Of a DNA stretch of 64,000 nt, positions 25,512 to 34,514 are shown piece by piece. Source of the DNA: an uncultured Clostridia bacterium (GTDB taxonomy: Bacteria > Bacillota > Clostridia > Christensenellales > Borkfalkiaceae); the NCBI GenBank assembly GCA_934247935.1, contig CAKQKE010000004.1, forward strand, positions 129,282 through 193,281, written 5' to 3'. Made by a program: the position numbers and the translations under genes. Each line of letters opens with the position of its first letter. Within the stretch, counting starts at the first letter, position 1. The notes beneath the pieces were generated by a model that was not told the origin of the DNA, made no database searches, and saw only the letters and a program-made list of their open reading frames with translations.

Positions 25512-26369
25512 ATGAATTCGATAATAATCAATACCGCTCGTAAGATAAGCAACACAAGCGAAATAAACGGAGTAAAAGCAGGCGCATTAAAAGAGCAAAG
25601 AAAAGTAAACAAAACAAGCCCAAAAGGCGGGCATAGCGAAAAAAGAGAAACAAAAAAATCAAAACAAAATATAATCAGTCGCAAGGCAAATTTTATTAAA
25701 AAATTTTTTGCGTTGACGGCAATGATTATGACTGCGGTTACTTCTGGTTGCGGCGGCGCGGTTGCGGTCGGTTCGCCAAAGCCGATTTACACTATCGTGC
25801 TCGACGCGGGGCATGGCGGAATCGACGGCGGAGTAAAGGGCATATGCGGCAGCGTCGAGGCGGATATCAACCTCGAAATGGCGTTCAGTCTTAAAAAATC
25901 GTTTGAATCGGCAGGGTTTAAAGTCGTTATGACGAGAAATAGTCAAGCGGGTTTGTACGGCGTGTACACTGCGGGATTTAAAAAACGCGACATGAATAAG
26001 CGCAGAGAAATTATAGAAAAAGCAAAGCCGCATCTTGTAATATCCGTACATATGAACAGTTTTCCGGTCGATAAAACTCGCCGCGGCGCACAGGTCTTTT
26101 ATAAAACAGGCAGCGACGAAAGTAAAAATTTATCAAACGTAATTCAAAACAGACTCAATAAAATGGAAGAAAGTACGCGCGAGTGTATAAATTTGTCGGG
26201 CGATTTTTACATGTTAAACTGCACCGATTACACCTCCGTGCTTATAGAATGCGGCTTTTTATCCAATGCGGAAGACGAGAGGTTGCTTTTGACCGAGGAT
26301 TACAGGGACAAATTTTCGCAAGTAGTCACCATGGCGGTGGTGGAGTATTATGCGACTTTAAGCGTATGA
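25512..26369 (+). CDS. cwlD: N-acetylmuramoyl-L-alanine amidase, CwlD-like (Amidase_3)
   Basis: A 285-residue zinc amidase that cuts the amide bond between muramic acid and the stem peptide; CwlD makes muramic-lactam in spore cortex. Zinc ligands are His101 (LDAGHGG), Glu116 (SVEADINLE) and His180 (SVHMNS), with catalytic Glu246 (LIECGF). A hydrophobic segment ends in VTSGC at about residues 70-77, which reads as a lipobox, so it is probably a membrane-anchored lipoprotein. The odd point is about 58 basic, polar residues before that segment, with no ribosome site at ATG 25512; the true start may be a non-ATG codon nearer the signal sequence. CwlD itself is the best named match but a vegetative amidase is possible. 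Confidence 0.75.
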   Translation: MNSIIINTARKISNTSEINGVKAGALKEQRKVNKTSPKGGHSEKRETKKSKQNIISRKANFIKKFFALTAMIMTAVTSGCGGAVAVGSPKPIYTIVLDAGHGGIDGGVKGICGSVEADINLEMAFSLKKSFESAGFKVVMTRNSQAGLYGVYTAGFKKRDMNKRREIIEKAKPHLVISVHMNSFPVDKTRRGAQVFYKTGSDESKNLSNVIQNRLNKMEESTRECINLSGDFYMLNCTDYTSVLIECGFLSNAEDERLLLTEDYRDKFSQVVTMAVVEYYATLSV

Positions 26370-26442
26370 CAAGGGAAATAACCTGTCTCTTGATTTTTTT
26401 GCTTGTCTGGATTTTAACCGTTTAATTTCGCAGTAAATATTC

Positions 26443-26471
26443 TTTACTAAAATTTATAAATAATGTATAAT
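26443..26471 (+). promoter_or_regulatory. Promoter placed so close that the CPBP transcript may be leaderless
   Basis: TTTACT, 17-bp spacer, perfect TATAAT at 26466-26471. The start codon is at 26482, so the transcript would begin within about 2-5 bases of the ATG. Confidence 0.6.
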
Positions 26472-26481
26472 AAATTTACTT

Positions 26482-27483
26482 ATGAAAAACAAAAACGACA
26501 AAACGAACGCGCTATATGCCGAAAATAAAGGCGTAAACGAAATAAACGCCGATAATAAAGAGATAAAAAGCGGGTGCGCGTTAAAAAAAACAGATATAAA
26601 TTTCGGCGGTTGGTTTTTTACGAGTTGCATTTGCGCATATATGCTTCTTCAACTCGTTTATGCCGTTGCGGTGACCGTAGTCGCGCAAAAAACGGGATCG
26701 TCGGTTGAAACTACAAGCGGAAAACCCGCTTTTAAGTTTTTGGCGTATTGCGTGTGCGGTACGGCAATTTTCGCATGCGCTTTATTTTATTCTTTAAAGG
26801 AAAAAACCAACCTTTTATCTTACGTAAAAGTAAAAAAATTCTCGATAAAATATGCCTTAATTGCAGTTGTGTGTCTGTTCGGACTGCTGCTTGGGTTGGG
26901 CAAGGCGAACGATTTGTTTGTATATTTTTTAAACAAACTCGGTTATAATCCCCCTCAGGTTACGCTTCCGCCTGCAAGCGTGGGCAATTATTTACTCGGT
27001 TTGTTGTGTATATGTCTTTTGCCTGCGGTGGTAGAAGAATTTTTATTCCGAGGGGTAATTCTGACCGCTTTCGACGATTTTTCCACGGTGTCAGCGGTAA
27101 TTTTAAACGGCGTGTTGTTTTCACTGTTTCATATGTCGCCCGCCCAAACCGTGTACCAGTTTCTCGTGGGCGCGACGTACGCATTGATTGCGAGAAAAAG
27201 CGGTTCGGTCATTCCCACGACGATTATGCACTTTTTAAACAATGCATTGGTGCTTACTTTGGCTTATTTTTTCCCGCAAGTAGATTTATATTCGGGTATA
27301 AAAGGCATTGTTTTAATGGTAGTCGGGCTTATTGCGCTTGCAATTTCGTGCGTGTGGCTTTTTAAACAAAAACAAAACGATTTGCCCGAAAACAATAAAA
27401 AACTTAAAATAAAAGATTTTTACGCTTATTCGGGCGGCGTTGCGGTTTGCGTTTTTATGTGGTTTGTAACTCTTTTCGCATGA
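26482..27483 (+). CDS. CPBP family intramembrane glutamic endopeptidase (Abi/CAAX-like)
   Basis: A 333-residue multi-pass membrane protein. The family motif set is complete: VEEFLFRGVI (EExxxR), FSLFHMSPAQTVYQFLVG (FxxxH) and IMHFLNN (HxxxN/D). Bacterial members process or protect against peptides, or act in immunity and secretion; the exact target cannot be read from sequence. Residues 1-45 form a polar cytosolic N-tail, followed by about eight hydrophobic helices. The start has no Shine-Dalgarno sequence and sits about 10 bases after a TATAAT box, consistent with a leaderless transcript. Confidence 0.87.
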   Translation: MKNKNDKTNALYAENKGVNEINADNKEIKSGCALKKTDINFGGWFFTSCICAYMLLQLVYAVAVTVVAQKTGSSVETTSGKPAFKFLAYCVCGTAIFACALFYSLKEKTNLLSYVKVKKFSIKYALIAVVCLFGLLLGLGKANDLFVYFLNKLGYNPPQVTLPPASVGNYLLGLLCICLLPAVVEEFLFRGVILTAFDDFSTVSAVILNGVLFSLFHMSPAQTVYQFLVGATYALIARKSGSVIPTTIMHFLNNALVLTLAYFFPQVDLYSGIKGIVLMVVGLIALAISCVWLFKQKQNDLPENNKKLKIKDFYAYSGGVAVCVFMWFVTLFA

Positions 27484-27550
27484 GAATAAACAAAAAAACT
27501 ACTAGCCGACGCTTTTTAACGGCGTTTGCCAATGCGCGATAATATGCGGA

Positions 27551-27663
27551 GCGATAAACAAGGAGCGGTAGCGTGCGGAACGATAAACAAGGCGCGGTAG
27601 TGTGCTAGTAATAAACAAAGTGCGGTAGCGTGCGGAACGATAAACAAGGCGCGGAGCGCGCGA
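27551..27663. repeat. Four imperfect tandem units of about 26-31 bp before rlmH
   Basis: Units begin near 27551, 27580, 27611 and 27637, sharing the core GATAAACAAGGCGCGGTAGC and ending TGCGGA in two of four. A partial unit precedes them at about 27533. GC-rich compared with surrounding sequence, no spacers of CRISPR type. Confidence 0.8.
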
Positions 27664-27703
27664 AATATAAAAATATAATTAAAAACGGTAAAAAGGGGAT
27701 AAA

Positions 27704-28180
27704 ATGATAAAGATAAACGTAGTTTGCGTGGGCAAAGTAAAGGAAAATTATTATAAAGAGTCTATTGCGGAATATTTAAAAAGGCTTAAAAGGTTTTGCG
27801 AAGTTTCTTTTACGGAATGTAAAGACGAAACTTTTTCAAAAGAGCCGTCGCCCGCCGACATAGTTCGCCTGTTAAAAAAAGAAGGCGAGGGCATAGAGAA
27901 AAATTTAAAAGGATATGTAATCGCCCTTGCCGTCGAGGGTAAAAAAATGTCTTCTGAAACGCTTGCGAAAAAAATCGAGGGTTTAGTTGACGCAGGTGAG
28001 GGAATAATTACTTTTGTAATAGGCGGGTCTTACGGAATAGACGCAAGCATAAAGCAAAAAGCGGACGAAAAAATTTCGTTTTCGGACATGACTTTTCCGC
28101 ACACGCTTATGCGGGTGCTGCTTTTAGAACAAATATACAGGGCTTTTATGATAAACGCCGACAGCGATTATCACAAGTGA
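27704..28180 (+). CDS. rlmH: 23S rRNA pseudouridine-1915 N3-methyltransferase RlmH
   Basis: A 158-residue SPOUT methyltransferase that finishes modification of helix 69 in the large ribosomal subunit. Typical segments are VVCVGKVKENYY at the N-terminus, ALAVEGKKMSSE, the SAM-knot FVIGGSYGID, and FPHTLMRVLLLEQIYRA before the DYHK end. AAGGGGA precedes the ATG by 6 bases. tadA starts 10 bases after its stop, so the two form a translation-related pair. The tandem repeat array lies 40 bases upstream. Confidence 0.95.
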   Translation: MIKINVVCVGKVKENYYKESIAEYLKRLKRFCEVSFTECKDETFSKEPSPADIVRLLKKEGEGIEKNLKGYVIALAVEGKKMSSETLAKKIEGLVDAGEGIITFVIGGSYGIDASIKQKADEKISFSDMTFPHTLMRVLLLEQIYRAFMINADSDYHK

Positions 28181-28190
28181 GAGAGTTTTT

Positions 28191-28643
28191 ATGGAAGACA
28201 AAGAAAAATTCATGAAAGAGGCGTTGAGGCAAGCCGCAAAAGCCGAAAAAAACGAGGAAATCCCCATAGGAGCGGTAATTGTAAAAGACGGAAAAATCAT
28301 TGCGCGCGCCTATAATAAAAGGGAAAAATCGCAGATAGCCACCCACCACGCCGAAATACTCGCTATAGAAAAGGCGTGCAAAAAACTGAAAAGTTGGAGA
28401 CTCGATGATTGCGAAATGTACGTCACGTTAGAGCCTTGCCCCATGTGCGCGGGCGCAATATGCAACGCGCGGCTTAAAGGAATATATTTCGGCGCATACG
28501 AAAAAAAGAGCGGCTCGGTTTCGTCGAAGTTTAATATTTTAAAGGACAGCGGATTAAATTACAACGGACAAGCCGAGGGGGGATTGCTTGAAGAACAATG
28601 TTCGTTCGTTTTAAAAGACTTTTTTAAAAAACGTAGAAAATAA
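28191..28643 (+). CDS. tadA: tRNA-specific adenosine deaminase TadA
   Basis: A 150-residue zinc deaminase that converts adenosine 34 to inosine in tRNA-Arg(ACG). The zinc and proton-shuttle motifs are intact: THHAEILAI (His-Ala-Glu) and LEPCPMCAGAI (PCxxC). Residues after it, RLKGIYFGAYEKKSGS, match the family except that the usual DPKAG is EKKSG. Located 10 bases after rlmH with GAGAG near its start, it is probably co-transcribed. Confidence 0.93.
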   Translation: MEDKEKFMKEALRQAAKAEKNEEIPIGAVIVKDGKIIARAYNKREKSQIATHHAEILAIEKACKKLKSWRLDDCEMYVTLEPCPMCAGAICNARLKGIYFGAYEKKSGSVSSKFNILKDSGLNYNGQAEGGLLEEQCSFVLKDFFKKRRK

Positions 28644-28666
28644 CTTTAAAAACCTGTTTAATTGTG

Positions 28667-28695
28667 TTGACTTATTTTTTTTAATTATATAAAAT
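28667..28695 (+). promoter_or_regulatory. Promoter for prs with a long leader
   Basis: TTGACT, 17-bp spacer, TAAAAT. This gives an untranslated leader of about 190 bases before the prs start. Confidence 0.65.
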
Positions 28696-28895
28696 AATAA
28701 AAAGTACGACTCGTGCGCGGATTGTATATGCCGCAGGATTTTGATTTTGTTGCTTTATAAAAACGCCGCTGAAAAAAGCGACGCAAGACAAAAAACAAGA
28801 CAAAAAGACATATAAAATCGTCAATATACGGGTATACGCCGAATACGCGCGTCGGCTAAAATTTAAAATATTTTCGGAGGGCAGCGGAACACAAC

Positions 28896-29867
28896 ATGAT
28901 TACCAATCATAACGAGATTAAAATTTTTGCCGGAAATTCAAACAGACCTCTTGCAGAGGCAGTAGTAAAAGAGTTGGGACTTACACTCGGAGACATTGAA
29001 GTAGGTCATTTCAGCGACGGAGAAACAAGCGTACACATAGGAGAAACTGTAAGAGGCAGAGACGTATTCATCATTCAATCGACCTCTGCGCCGGTAAACG
29101 AAAATCTTATGGAACTTCTTGTAATGATCGACGCGGCACGCCGCGCATCGGCAGGAAGAATTACGGCTGTTATTCCTTATTTCGGTTATGCTCGTCAGGA
29201 TAGAAAGGCAAAACCGAGAGACCCCATTACGGCAAAACTCGTTGCGGATATCATCACTTCCGCAGGTGCCGACAGAATACTTACGGTAGACCTTCACGCG
29301 GCGCAAATTCAAGGCTTTTTCGATATCCCCGTTGACCACCTTGTCGGCGGACCCCTTCTTTATAAATATTTCGCAAAATTCGCAGACGACAATTTCGTCG
29401 TTGTTTCGCCCGATATCGGCTCGGTTGCAAGGGCGAGAAACGTTGCGGCAAAACTCAACTGCCCGATAGCCATCATCGATAAAAGAAGACCCAAGGCTAA
29501 TCAGGTTGAAATAATGAACATAATCGGCGACATAAAGGGCAAGAAGTGCCTTATGGTCGACGATATGATAGATACCGCCGGTACTATATGCCAGGGTGCT
29601 GACGCTCTCGAGAATAACGGCGCAGCCGAAATTTACGCTTGCTGCACTCATGCAGTATTGAGCGGACCCGCAATAGACAGAATTCAGAATTCCGCCATTA
29701 AAGAACTCGTTATTTTAGATACCATTCAATTACCCGAAGAAAAGAAAATAAGCAAAATAAAAGTGCTTACGATTGCACCGGTAATCGCGCACGCAATTCA
29801 AAACGTATATCTCGACAAAAAAATGTCCGAAATATACAAAGACGACAACGTAAAAGCATTGTTTTAA
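28896..29867 (+). CDS. prs: Ribose-phosphate pyrophosphokinase (PRPP synthase)
   Basis: A 323-residue class I enzyme that makes 5-phosphoribosyl diphosphate from ribose 5-phosphate and ATP for nucleotide, histidine and NAD synthesis. Visible motifs are the N-terminal FAGNSNRPLAEAV, the flexible catalytic loop after PYFGYARQDRKAKPRD, DLHAAQIQGFF, the KRRP segment, and the PRPP-binding MVDDMIDTAGT. GGAGG lies 15 bases before the ATG, which is long spacing, so a secondary GCGGA nearer the start may help. prs followed by pth and mfd is a conserved Bacillota arrangement. Confidence 0.95.
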   Translation: MITNHNEIKIFAGNSNRPLAEAVVKELGLTLGDIEVGHFSDGETSVHIGETVRGRDVFIIQSTSAPVNENLMELLVMIDAARRASAGRITAVIPYFGYARQDRKAKPRDPITAKLVADIITSAGADRILTVDLHAAQIQGFFDIPVDHLVGGPLLYKYFAKFADDNFVVVSPDIGSVARARNVAAKLNCPIAIIDKRRPKANQVEIMNIIGDIKGKKCLMVDDMIDTAGTICQGADALENNGAAEIYACCTHAVLSGPAIDRIQNSAIKELVILDTIQLPEEKKISKIKVLTIAPVIAHAIQNVYLDKKMSEIYKDDNVKALF

Positions 29868-29917
29868 TCGGTGCGTCGTCACATTAAGCGTAACGCTTAA
29901 ATGAAAATCGAATTTAT

Positions 29918-29948
29918 GCCGTCCGCAATTTTGCGGGCGGCTGTTTTA
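29918..29948 (+). terminator. Terminator after prs
   Basis: GCCGTCCGC pairs with GCGGGCGGC (one T-G pair) around AATTTT, followed by TGTTTT. Confidence 0.8.
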
Positions 29949-30084
29949 TCCGTAGAACTTGTTTATAGCGTCGGCAAAAAACGATTTATTCAAGGGGTTT
30001 TAATTGTCCGCAATTCTTCGCCCGGCTAAAATTTAGTTGCATTAATTTACGGCTTGTTGTATAATTTCATCGGAGATAAAAATT

Positions 30085-30675
30085 ATGTACGTAATAGTAG
30101 GGCTTGGCAATCCCGAGCCGAAATATTTAATGACTTTTCACAATATGGGATTTATGGCGGTAGACAGTTTCGCTTTAAAACATTCGGTCAACTTTACAAA
30201 GGACAGAAAACTTAAAGCGGAAGTGGGGCAAACGATTATAAACGGCAATAAAGTTATTCTGGTAAAGCCGCTCACTTATATGAATTTGTCGGGAGAAAGC
30301 GTAAGGGCGGTCGTCGATTATTATAAACTCCCGCTCGAAAATTTAATGGTCGTGTACGATGATCTCGATTTAGGTGTAGGCTGTTTAAGAATAAGAAAAA
30401 GCGGACAATCGGGCACGCACAACGGAATGAGAAACATTACCGCACTGCTTTCAAGCACCGCTTTTCCCCGCATGAGAATAGGCACGCAAAAACCTCCAAA
30501 ACTTTCCGCCGTGCCGATTATAGATTACGTGCTTATGAATATACCCGTCGATTTGCAACCCGTGTATAAAGAAGTGTTCAAAAAAACCACGCTCGCGCTT
30601 GAAGATTTTGCAAGCGGACAAGACGTCGAAAAAATTATGTGCAAATACAACGGCGAGGCGGTTGCAACAGAATAA
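30085..30675 (+). CDS. pth: Peptidyl-tRNA hydrolase
   Basis: A 196-residue esterase that recycles peptidyl-tRNAs released from stalled ribosomes. The catalytic His sits in GLGNPEPKYLMTFHNMGF, with LVKPLTYMNLSG, VYDDLDLGVG and SGTHNGMRNI marking the active-site rim. The Thr-Phe-His at the usual Thr-Arg-His is a small departure. CGGAG lies 9 bases before the ATG. It sits between prs and mfd, the same order as in B. subtilis where pth is also called spoVC. Confidence 0.95.
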   Translation: MYVIVGLGNPEPKYLMTFHNMGFMAVDSFALKHSVNFTKDRKLKAEVGQTIINGNKVILVKPLTYMNLSGESVRAVVDYYKLPLENLMVVYDDLDLGVGCLRIRKSGQSGTHNGMRNITALLSSTAFPRMRIGTQKPPKLSAVPIIDYVLMNIPVDLQPVYKEVFKKTTLALEDFASGQDVEKIMCKYNGEAVATE

Positions 30676-30816
30676 AACCCGTGCAGTGCGATTTTTCGCC
30701 GGCAAACGAAACGACGGCGAATTAAACTGAAAATTACATATAAATCCTGCAATTTTACACTTTATTTCATGCGGAAATCAATATAAGATTTCAATGATTT
30801 CCGAATAAAACAAAAT

Positions 30817-33800
30817 ATGTTAAAAGATTATATACAACTTGAAGATCTCGGCGGAGAATACCGGGAAATATTTGATTTGAACCGCAGCGGAGTGCCGACT
30901 GCGGTCTTTGGCGTTACGCAAGGGGAGAAATATCACATAGGCGGAAGTCTTCGCCGCCCCGTTTTATATATCGCGAAAGACGCCGTGTACGCAAGAAAAG
31001 CGCAAACCGAACTTGAGGCGATAAGCGGCGAAAAAGTCGTTTATTTATCCGCAAAAGACGACGTTTTACTGTATAAAAAAGCCTTTAACAAAGAGAGTAT
31101 GTACAGGAGAATTACCGCCTTGTACGATATAAAACAAGGGGTAAAAACCGTCGTCACTACTTTCGATTCGCTGCTTCAATTATTTCCTATGGACGTAAAA
31201 AGCGCAGACATAGAAAAAGGCAAAGAATATTCGCTTGAAAAACTGTGTCTCTCGCTCGTCGATATGGGTTATACGAGAAAAGAATTAATCGAAGGCAAAG
31301 GCGATTTTACTTTGCACGGAGACATGCTCGAAGTTTTCCCGATAAACGCCGACTGCATTTTCAGGTGCGACTTTTTCGGCGACGAAGTCGAAAAAATACG
31401 CAAAAGAGACCCCGACAGCGGAGAGTTTATCGAAGAAACGGACATGTTTACCGTCGTAATGGCTTACGATTTTTATATCGAAGAGGGCGAACGGGAAAAA
31501 TTAATCAAAAAAGTAAACGATTCGGTCAAAAAAGTCACTTCTATAATAGCGAAAACCAAAGCGCGACAAATAGGCGACGACCTTATTTCGGCTTTGTCTT
31601 CGGGTACGCTTAAAGACTGTCTGTCGTTTATCATGCCTGTTTCAGAGTGTTCGACGAGCAATATTTTCAATTATCTTCCCGATGACGTCGCAATAGTTTA
31701 CGACGAAAGCAAACTCATTAAAGAAAGCGCGTTAAACGTGCTTAAAGAACACGAAGAAAGGTTTAAAACGCTTTACCGCTCGGGCGAAGTGCTTGATTTT
31801 TCGGTAAGGCAGTACGCCGATATCGACGACGTAAGCGAAATGCTTAAAGACCAACCGCAGTTGGCACTACAGAACATCACTTCCAGCATAGGTTTTTTCA
31901 ATCCGGTAAGGACGATAAGGCTGAACGCGACGCCGATTGACAGATACACCGCAAACCGCGACGAATTGTTTTCCGATTTAAAAAATTGGAAATTTTCGGG
32001 TTATAGGGTGATAATCTGTTGCGGCAATTCTTCTCGTGCGCAAAAACTTTTCGACACGCTTGAAAACGAAAACGTATTTTGTCATCTTTCGGACAATTTC
32101 GAGAAGAATTTTTCGGGTGTAAAAGTCACGTCGTTTTATCTCGGCACGGGCTTTGTTTGTCACGAGGCAAAACTTGCGGTTATAGGCACGGGCGATTTGT
32201 ATTTACAGGCAGAACCCGTCAAAAAAATCAAAAAACGCCGCAACGATTTGTTCCAGGCTCCGTCTGTCGGAGATTTCGCCGTTCACGAGACTTACGGTAT
32301 AGGTAAAATCGTCGGTACAAAAAAGATTTCCACTCAGGACGGCACAAAAGATTATATCGAAGTCGAGTACAGAGACGGCGACAGGCTTTATATTCCCGTC
32401 GAGCAAATGGACAAACTCACCAAATATCTCGGCGGTGACAAAAGTCCTCAACTGAGCAAAATCGGCGGTATGGAATTCGAGAGAATAAAGCAGCGCGTAA
32501 GAGAGTGCATTTCCCGAATGACCATAAACCTTAAAAAACTTTATTCCGAAAGGCAAAAGCAAACGGGATTTCGTTTTTCTCCCGACAACGAACTTATGGA
32601 GGAGTTTGAAGAATCTTTCGAGTTTACCCCCACCGAAGACCAATTGCAGTCTATAAAAGAAATTAAAGAGGACATGGAGAGCGGGAAAGTTATGGACAGG
32701 CTTTTATGCGGAGACGTGGGATATGGCAAAACCGAAGTTGCGATCCGCGCCGCGTTCAAGGCTATACTCGACGGAAAACAAGTCGCGCTCGTTTGCCCCA
32801 CAACCATTTTATCTCAACAGCATTATAATACTTGCAAAAAACGATTTAAAGACTTCGGCGTAAGGCTCGATGTAATCAACAGATTCCGCAATGCCTCCGA
32901 AAAAAACGCCATTGTCGAAAAACTCGCTTCCGGCGATATCGATATGATTGTAGGTACGCACGCGCTTTTCTCAAAAAATATCAAATTTAACGATTTAGGA
33001 CTTTTGATTCTGGACGAAGAACAGCGTTTCGGCGTAGAACATAAAGAAAAACTCAAAGAAATGAAAACCACGGTCGATACCCTTACTATGACCGCCACCC
33101 CCATACCGAGAACTTTGCATATGTCGCTTACCGGCATAAGGGATATCAGCACGATAAACACTCCGCCGCAAAGGCGCATCCCCGTGCAGACTTACGTGGT
33201 AGAGGAAAGCGACGCAATTATTCAGGACGCAGTCAACAAAGAATGTGCAAGGGGCGGTCAGACTTTCATTTTGTACAACAGAGTAGAGTCTATTTATTCT
33301 TTCGCCGACCGAATCAAAGGTATTTTACCCGACGTAAAAATTTCGGTCGCTCACGGACAAATGCCCGAAAAGCAACTCGAAGACACCGTTACCGACTTTT
33401 ATGAAGGCAAGGCTGACGTGCTTATTTCCACCACCATTATAGAAAACGGCATCGATTTACCCAACGCCAACACGATTATAGTAATCGACGCCGATAAATT
33501 GGGTCTTTCCACCCTTTATCAACTTAAAGGCAGGGTGGGCAGAAGCGACAGAATGGCGCACGCATATTTTACCTATTCGCCCAATAAAGTGCTGACCGGC
33601 GAGGCTTACAGCAGATTAAACGCGCTTATGGAATTTACCGAAATGGGCAGCGGGTACAAAATTGCCCTTCGGGATCTCGAAATAAGGGGCGCGGGCAACG
33701 TGCTCGGAAGAGAACAGCACGGACATATGGATAAAATCGGTTACGAACTTTATTCAAAACTCTTGAAAGAACAACTCGGCGAAGTGGTGAAAAATTACGA

Positions 33801-34230
33801 GATAGAACTCGATATAAGGCTTACCGCGTTTATTCCCGAGGGGTATATAAGCAATTCGGCGATGAGAATGGAATGTTATAAGCAAATTGCCGAAATCAGA
33901 AACGAGGCGGACAAAAACAGAGTAGTGGGGTCGATGACCGAAAACTACGGCGAACTCCCGCTCGAAGCGGAAAACTTAATTTCAATCGCGCTTTTAAAGG
34001 TGGCGGCTGCCGACTACGGTATAATTAAAATTTTCGTCTCTAAAAATGCCGCCGAAATTACCCTTAAAGACATAAATTCGTTAAACAACGAAAAACTCAA
34101 TAAGTCGCTTTCGGACTATAAAGATAAGTGCAAACTCACGTTTGAGGCAAATCCCGTAATAGTGTTTACCGATAAAGCGGATTGTCCCGAAGACAGACTT
34201 GACGAAGTGTATTCGTTTCTTATCGGCTGA
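30817..34230 (+). CDS. mfd: Transcription-repair coupling factor Mfd
   Basis: A 1137-residue ATP-driven translocase that removes RNA polymerase stalled at DNA lesions and recruits UvrA. Order of domains: UvrB-like N-region (about 1-330, with DFTLHGDMLEVFP and FFGDEVEKI), the RNA polymerase-binding CarD-like module (VHETYGIGKIVG, VEYRDGDRLYIPVEQMD, about 485-560), then RecG-like helicase lobes with Walker A GDVGYGKTE, the LDEEQRFGV Walker B, TATPIPRTL, and RGRVGRSD, and the C-terminal TRCF domain. uvrA and uvrB are in the same window at 57-62 kb. No ribosome site is obvious at the ATG. Confidence 0.97.
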   Translation: MLKDYIQLEDLGGEYREIFDLNRSGVPTAVFGVTQGEKYHIGGSLRRPVLYIAKDAVYARKAQTELEAISGEKVVYLSAKDDVLLYKKAFNKESMYRRITALYDIKQGVKTVVTTFDSLLQLFPMDVKSADIEKGKEYSLEKLCLSLVDMGYTRKELIEGKGDFTLHGDMLEVFPINADCIFRCDFFGDEVEKIRKRDPDSGEFIEETDMFTVVMAYDFYIEEGEREKLIKKVNDSVKKVTSIIAKTKARQIGDDLISALSSGTLKDCLSFIMPVSECSTSNIFNYLPDDVAIVYDESKLIKESALNVLKEHEERFKTLYRSGEVLDFSVRQYADIDDVSEMLKDQPQLALQNITSSIGFFNPVRTIRLNATPIDRYTANRDELFSDLKNWKFSGYRVIICCGNSSRAQKLFDTLENENVFCHLSDNFEKNFSGVKVTSFYLGTGFVCHEAKLAVIGTGDLYLQAEPVKKIKKRRNDLFQAPSVGDFAVHETYGIGKIVGTKKISTQDGTKDYIEVEYRDGDRLYIPVEQMDKLTKYLGGDKSPQLSKIGGMEFERIKQRVRECISRMTINLKKLYSERQKQTGFRFSPDNELMEEFEESFEFTPTEDQLQSIKEIKEDMESGKVMDRLLCGDVGYGKTEVAIRAAFKAILDGKQVALVCPTTILSQQHYNTCKKRFKDFGVRLDVINRFRNASEKNAIVEKLASGDIDMIVGTHALFSKNIKFNDLGLLILDEEQRFGVEHKEKLKEMKTTVDTLTMTATPIPRTLHMSLTGIRDISTINTPPQRRIPVQTYVVEESDAIIQDAVNKECARGGQTFILYNRVESIYSFADRIKGILPDVKISVAHGQMPEKQLEDTVTDFYEGKADVLISTTIIENGIDLPNANTIIVIDADKLGLSTLYQLKGRVGRSDRMAHAYFTYSPNKVLTGEAYSRLNALMEFTEMGSGYKIALRDLEIRGAGNVLGREQHGHMDKIGYELYSKLLKEQLGEVVKNYEIELDIRLTAFIPEGYISNSAMRMECYKQIAEIRNEADKNRVVGSMTENYGELPLEAENLISIALLKVAAADYGIIKIFVSKNAAEITLKDINSLNNEKLNKSLSDYKDKCKLTFEANPVIVFTDKADCPEDRLDEVYSFLIG

Positions 34231-34408
34231 AAAACGCGGTAATTAAAAGGGACCGCTAAACGGAGGAAATAAAACCTTTCGGGTTTGGTGTGGCGCATAA
34301 GGTTTGGGAAGCCGCAAAATTTACTCTGTCCGAAAAGACCAAACCGTGTAAAAAAGACGAAAACAGGGTAAAATAAAATTATTTATTGCAAAACTTTACG
34401 AAAAAGTA

Positions 34409-34437
34409 TTGCATTAAATTAAAATTTTTAGTATAAT
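34409..34437 (+). promoter_or_regulatory. Promoter for the foldase lipoprotein gene
   Basis: TTGCAT, 17-bp spacer, perfect TATAAT, 78 bases before the start codon. Confidence 0.75.
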
Positions 34438-34514
34438 AATTAAGTAATAGTAAAAGGTGGAATTATACCCCTTTGACGCAATATACAAATTTAAGCAATT
34501 TTTCGGAGAATCTT

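Noticed and set aside
27551..27663. CRISPR array
   Set aside because: Units are directly adjacent and imperfect, without unique spacers, and no cas genes are present.
28938..29651. 237-codon minus-strand reading frame inside prs
   Set aside because: It is antisense to a strongly conserved gene and has no recognisable protein pattern.
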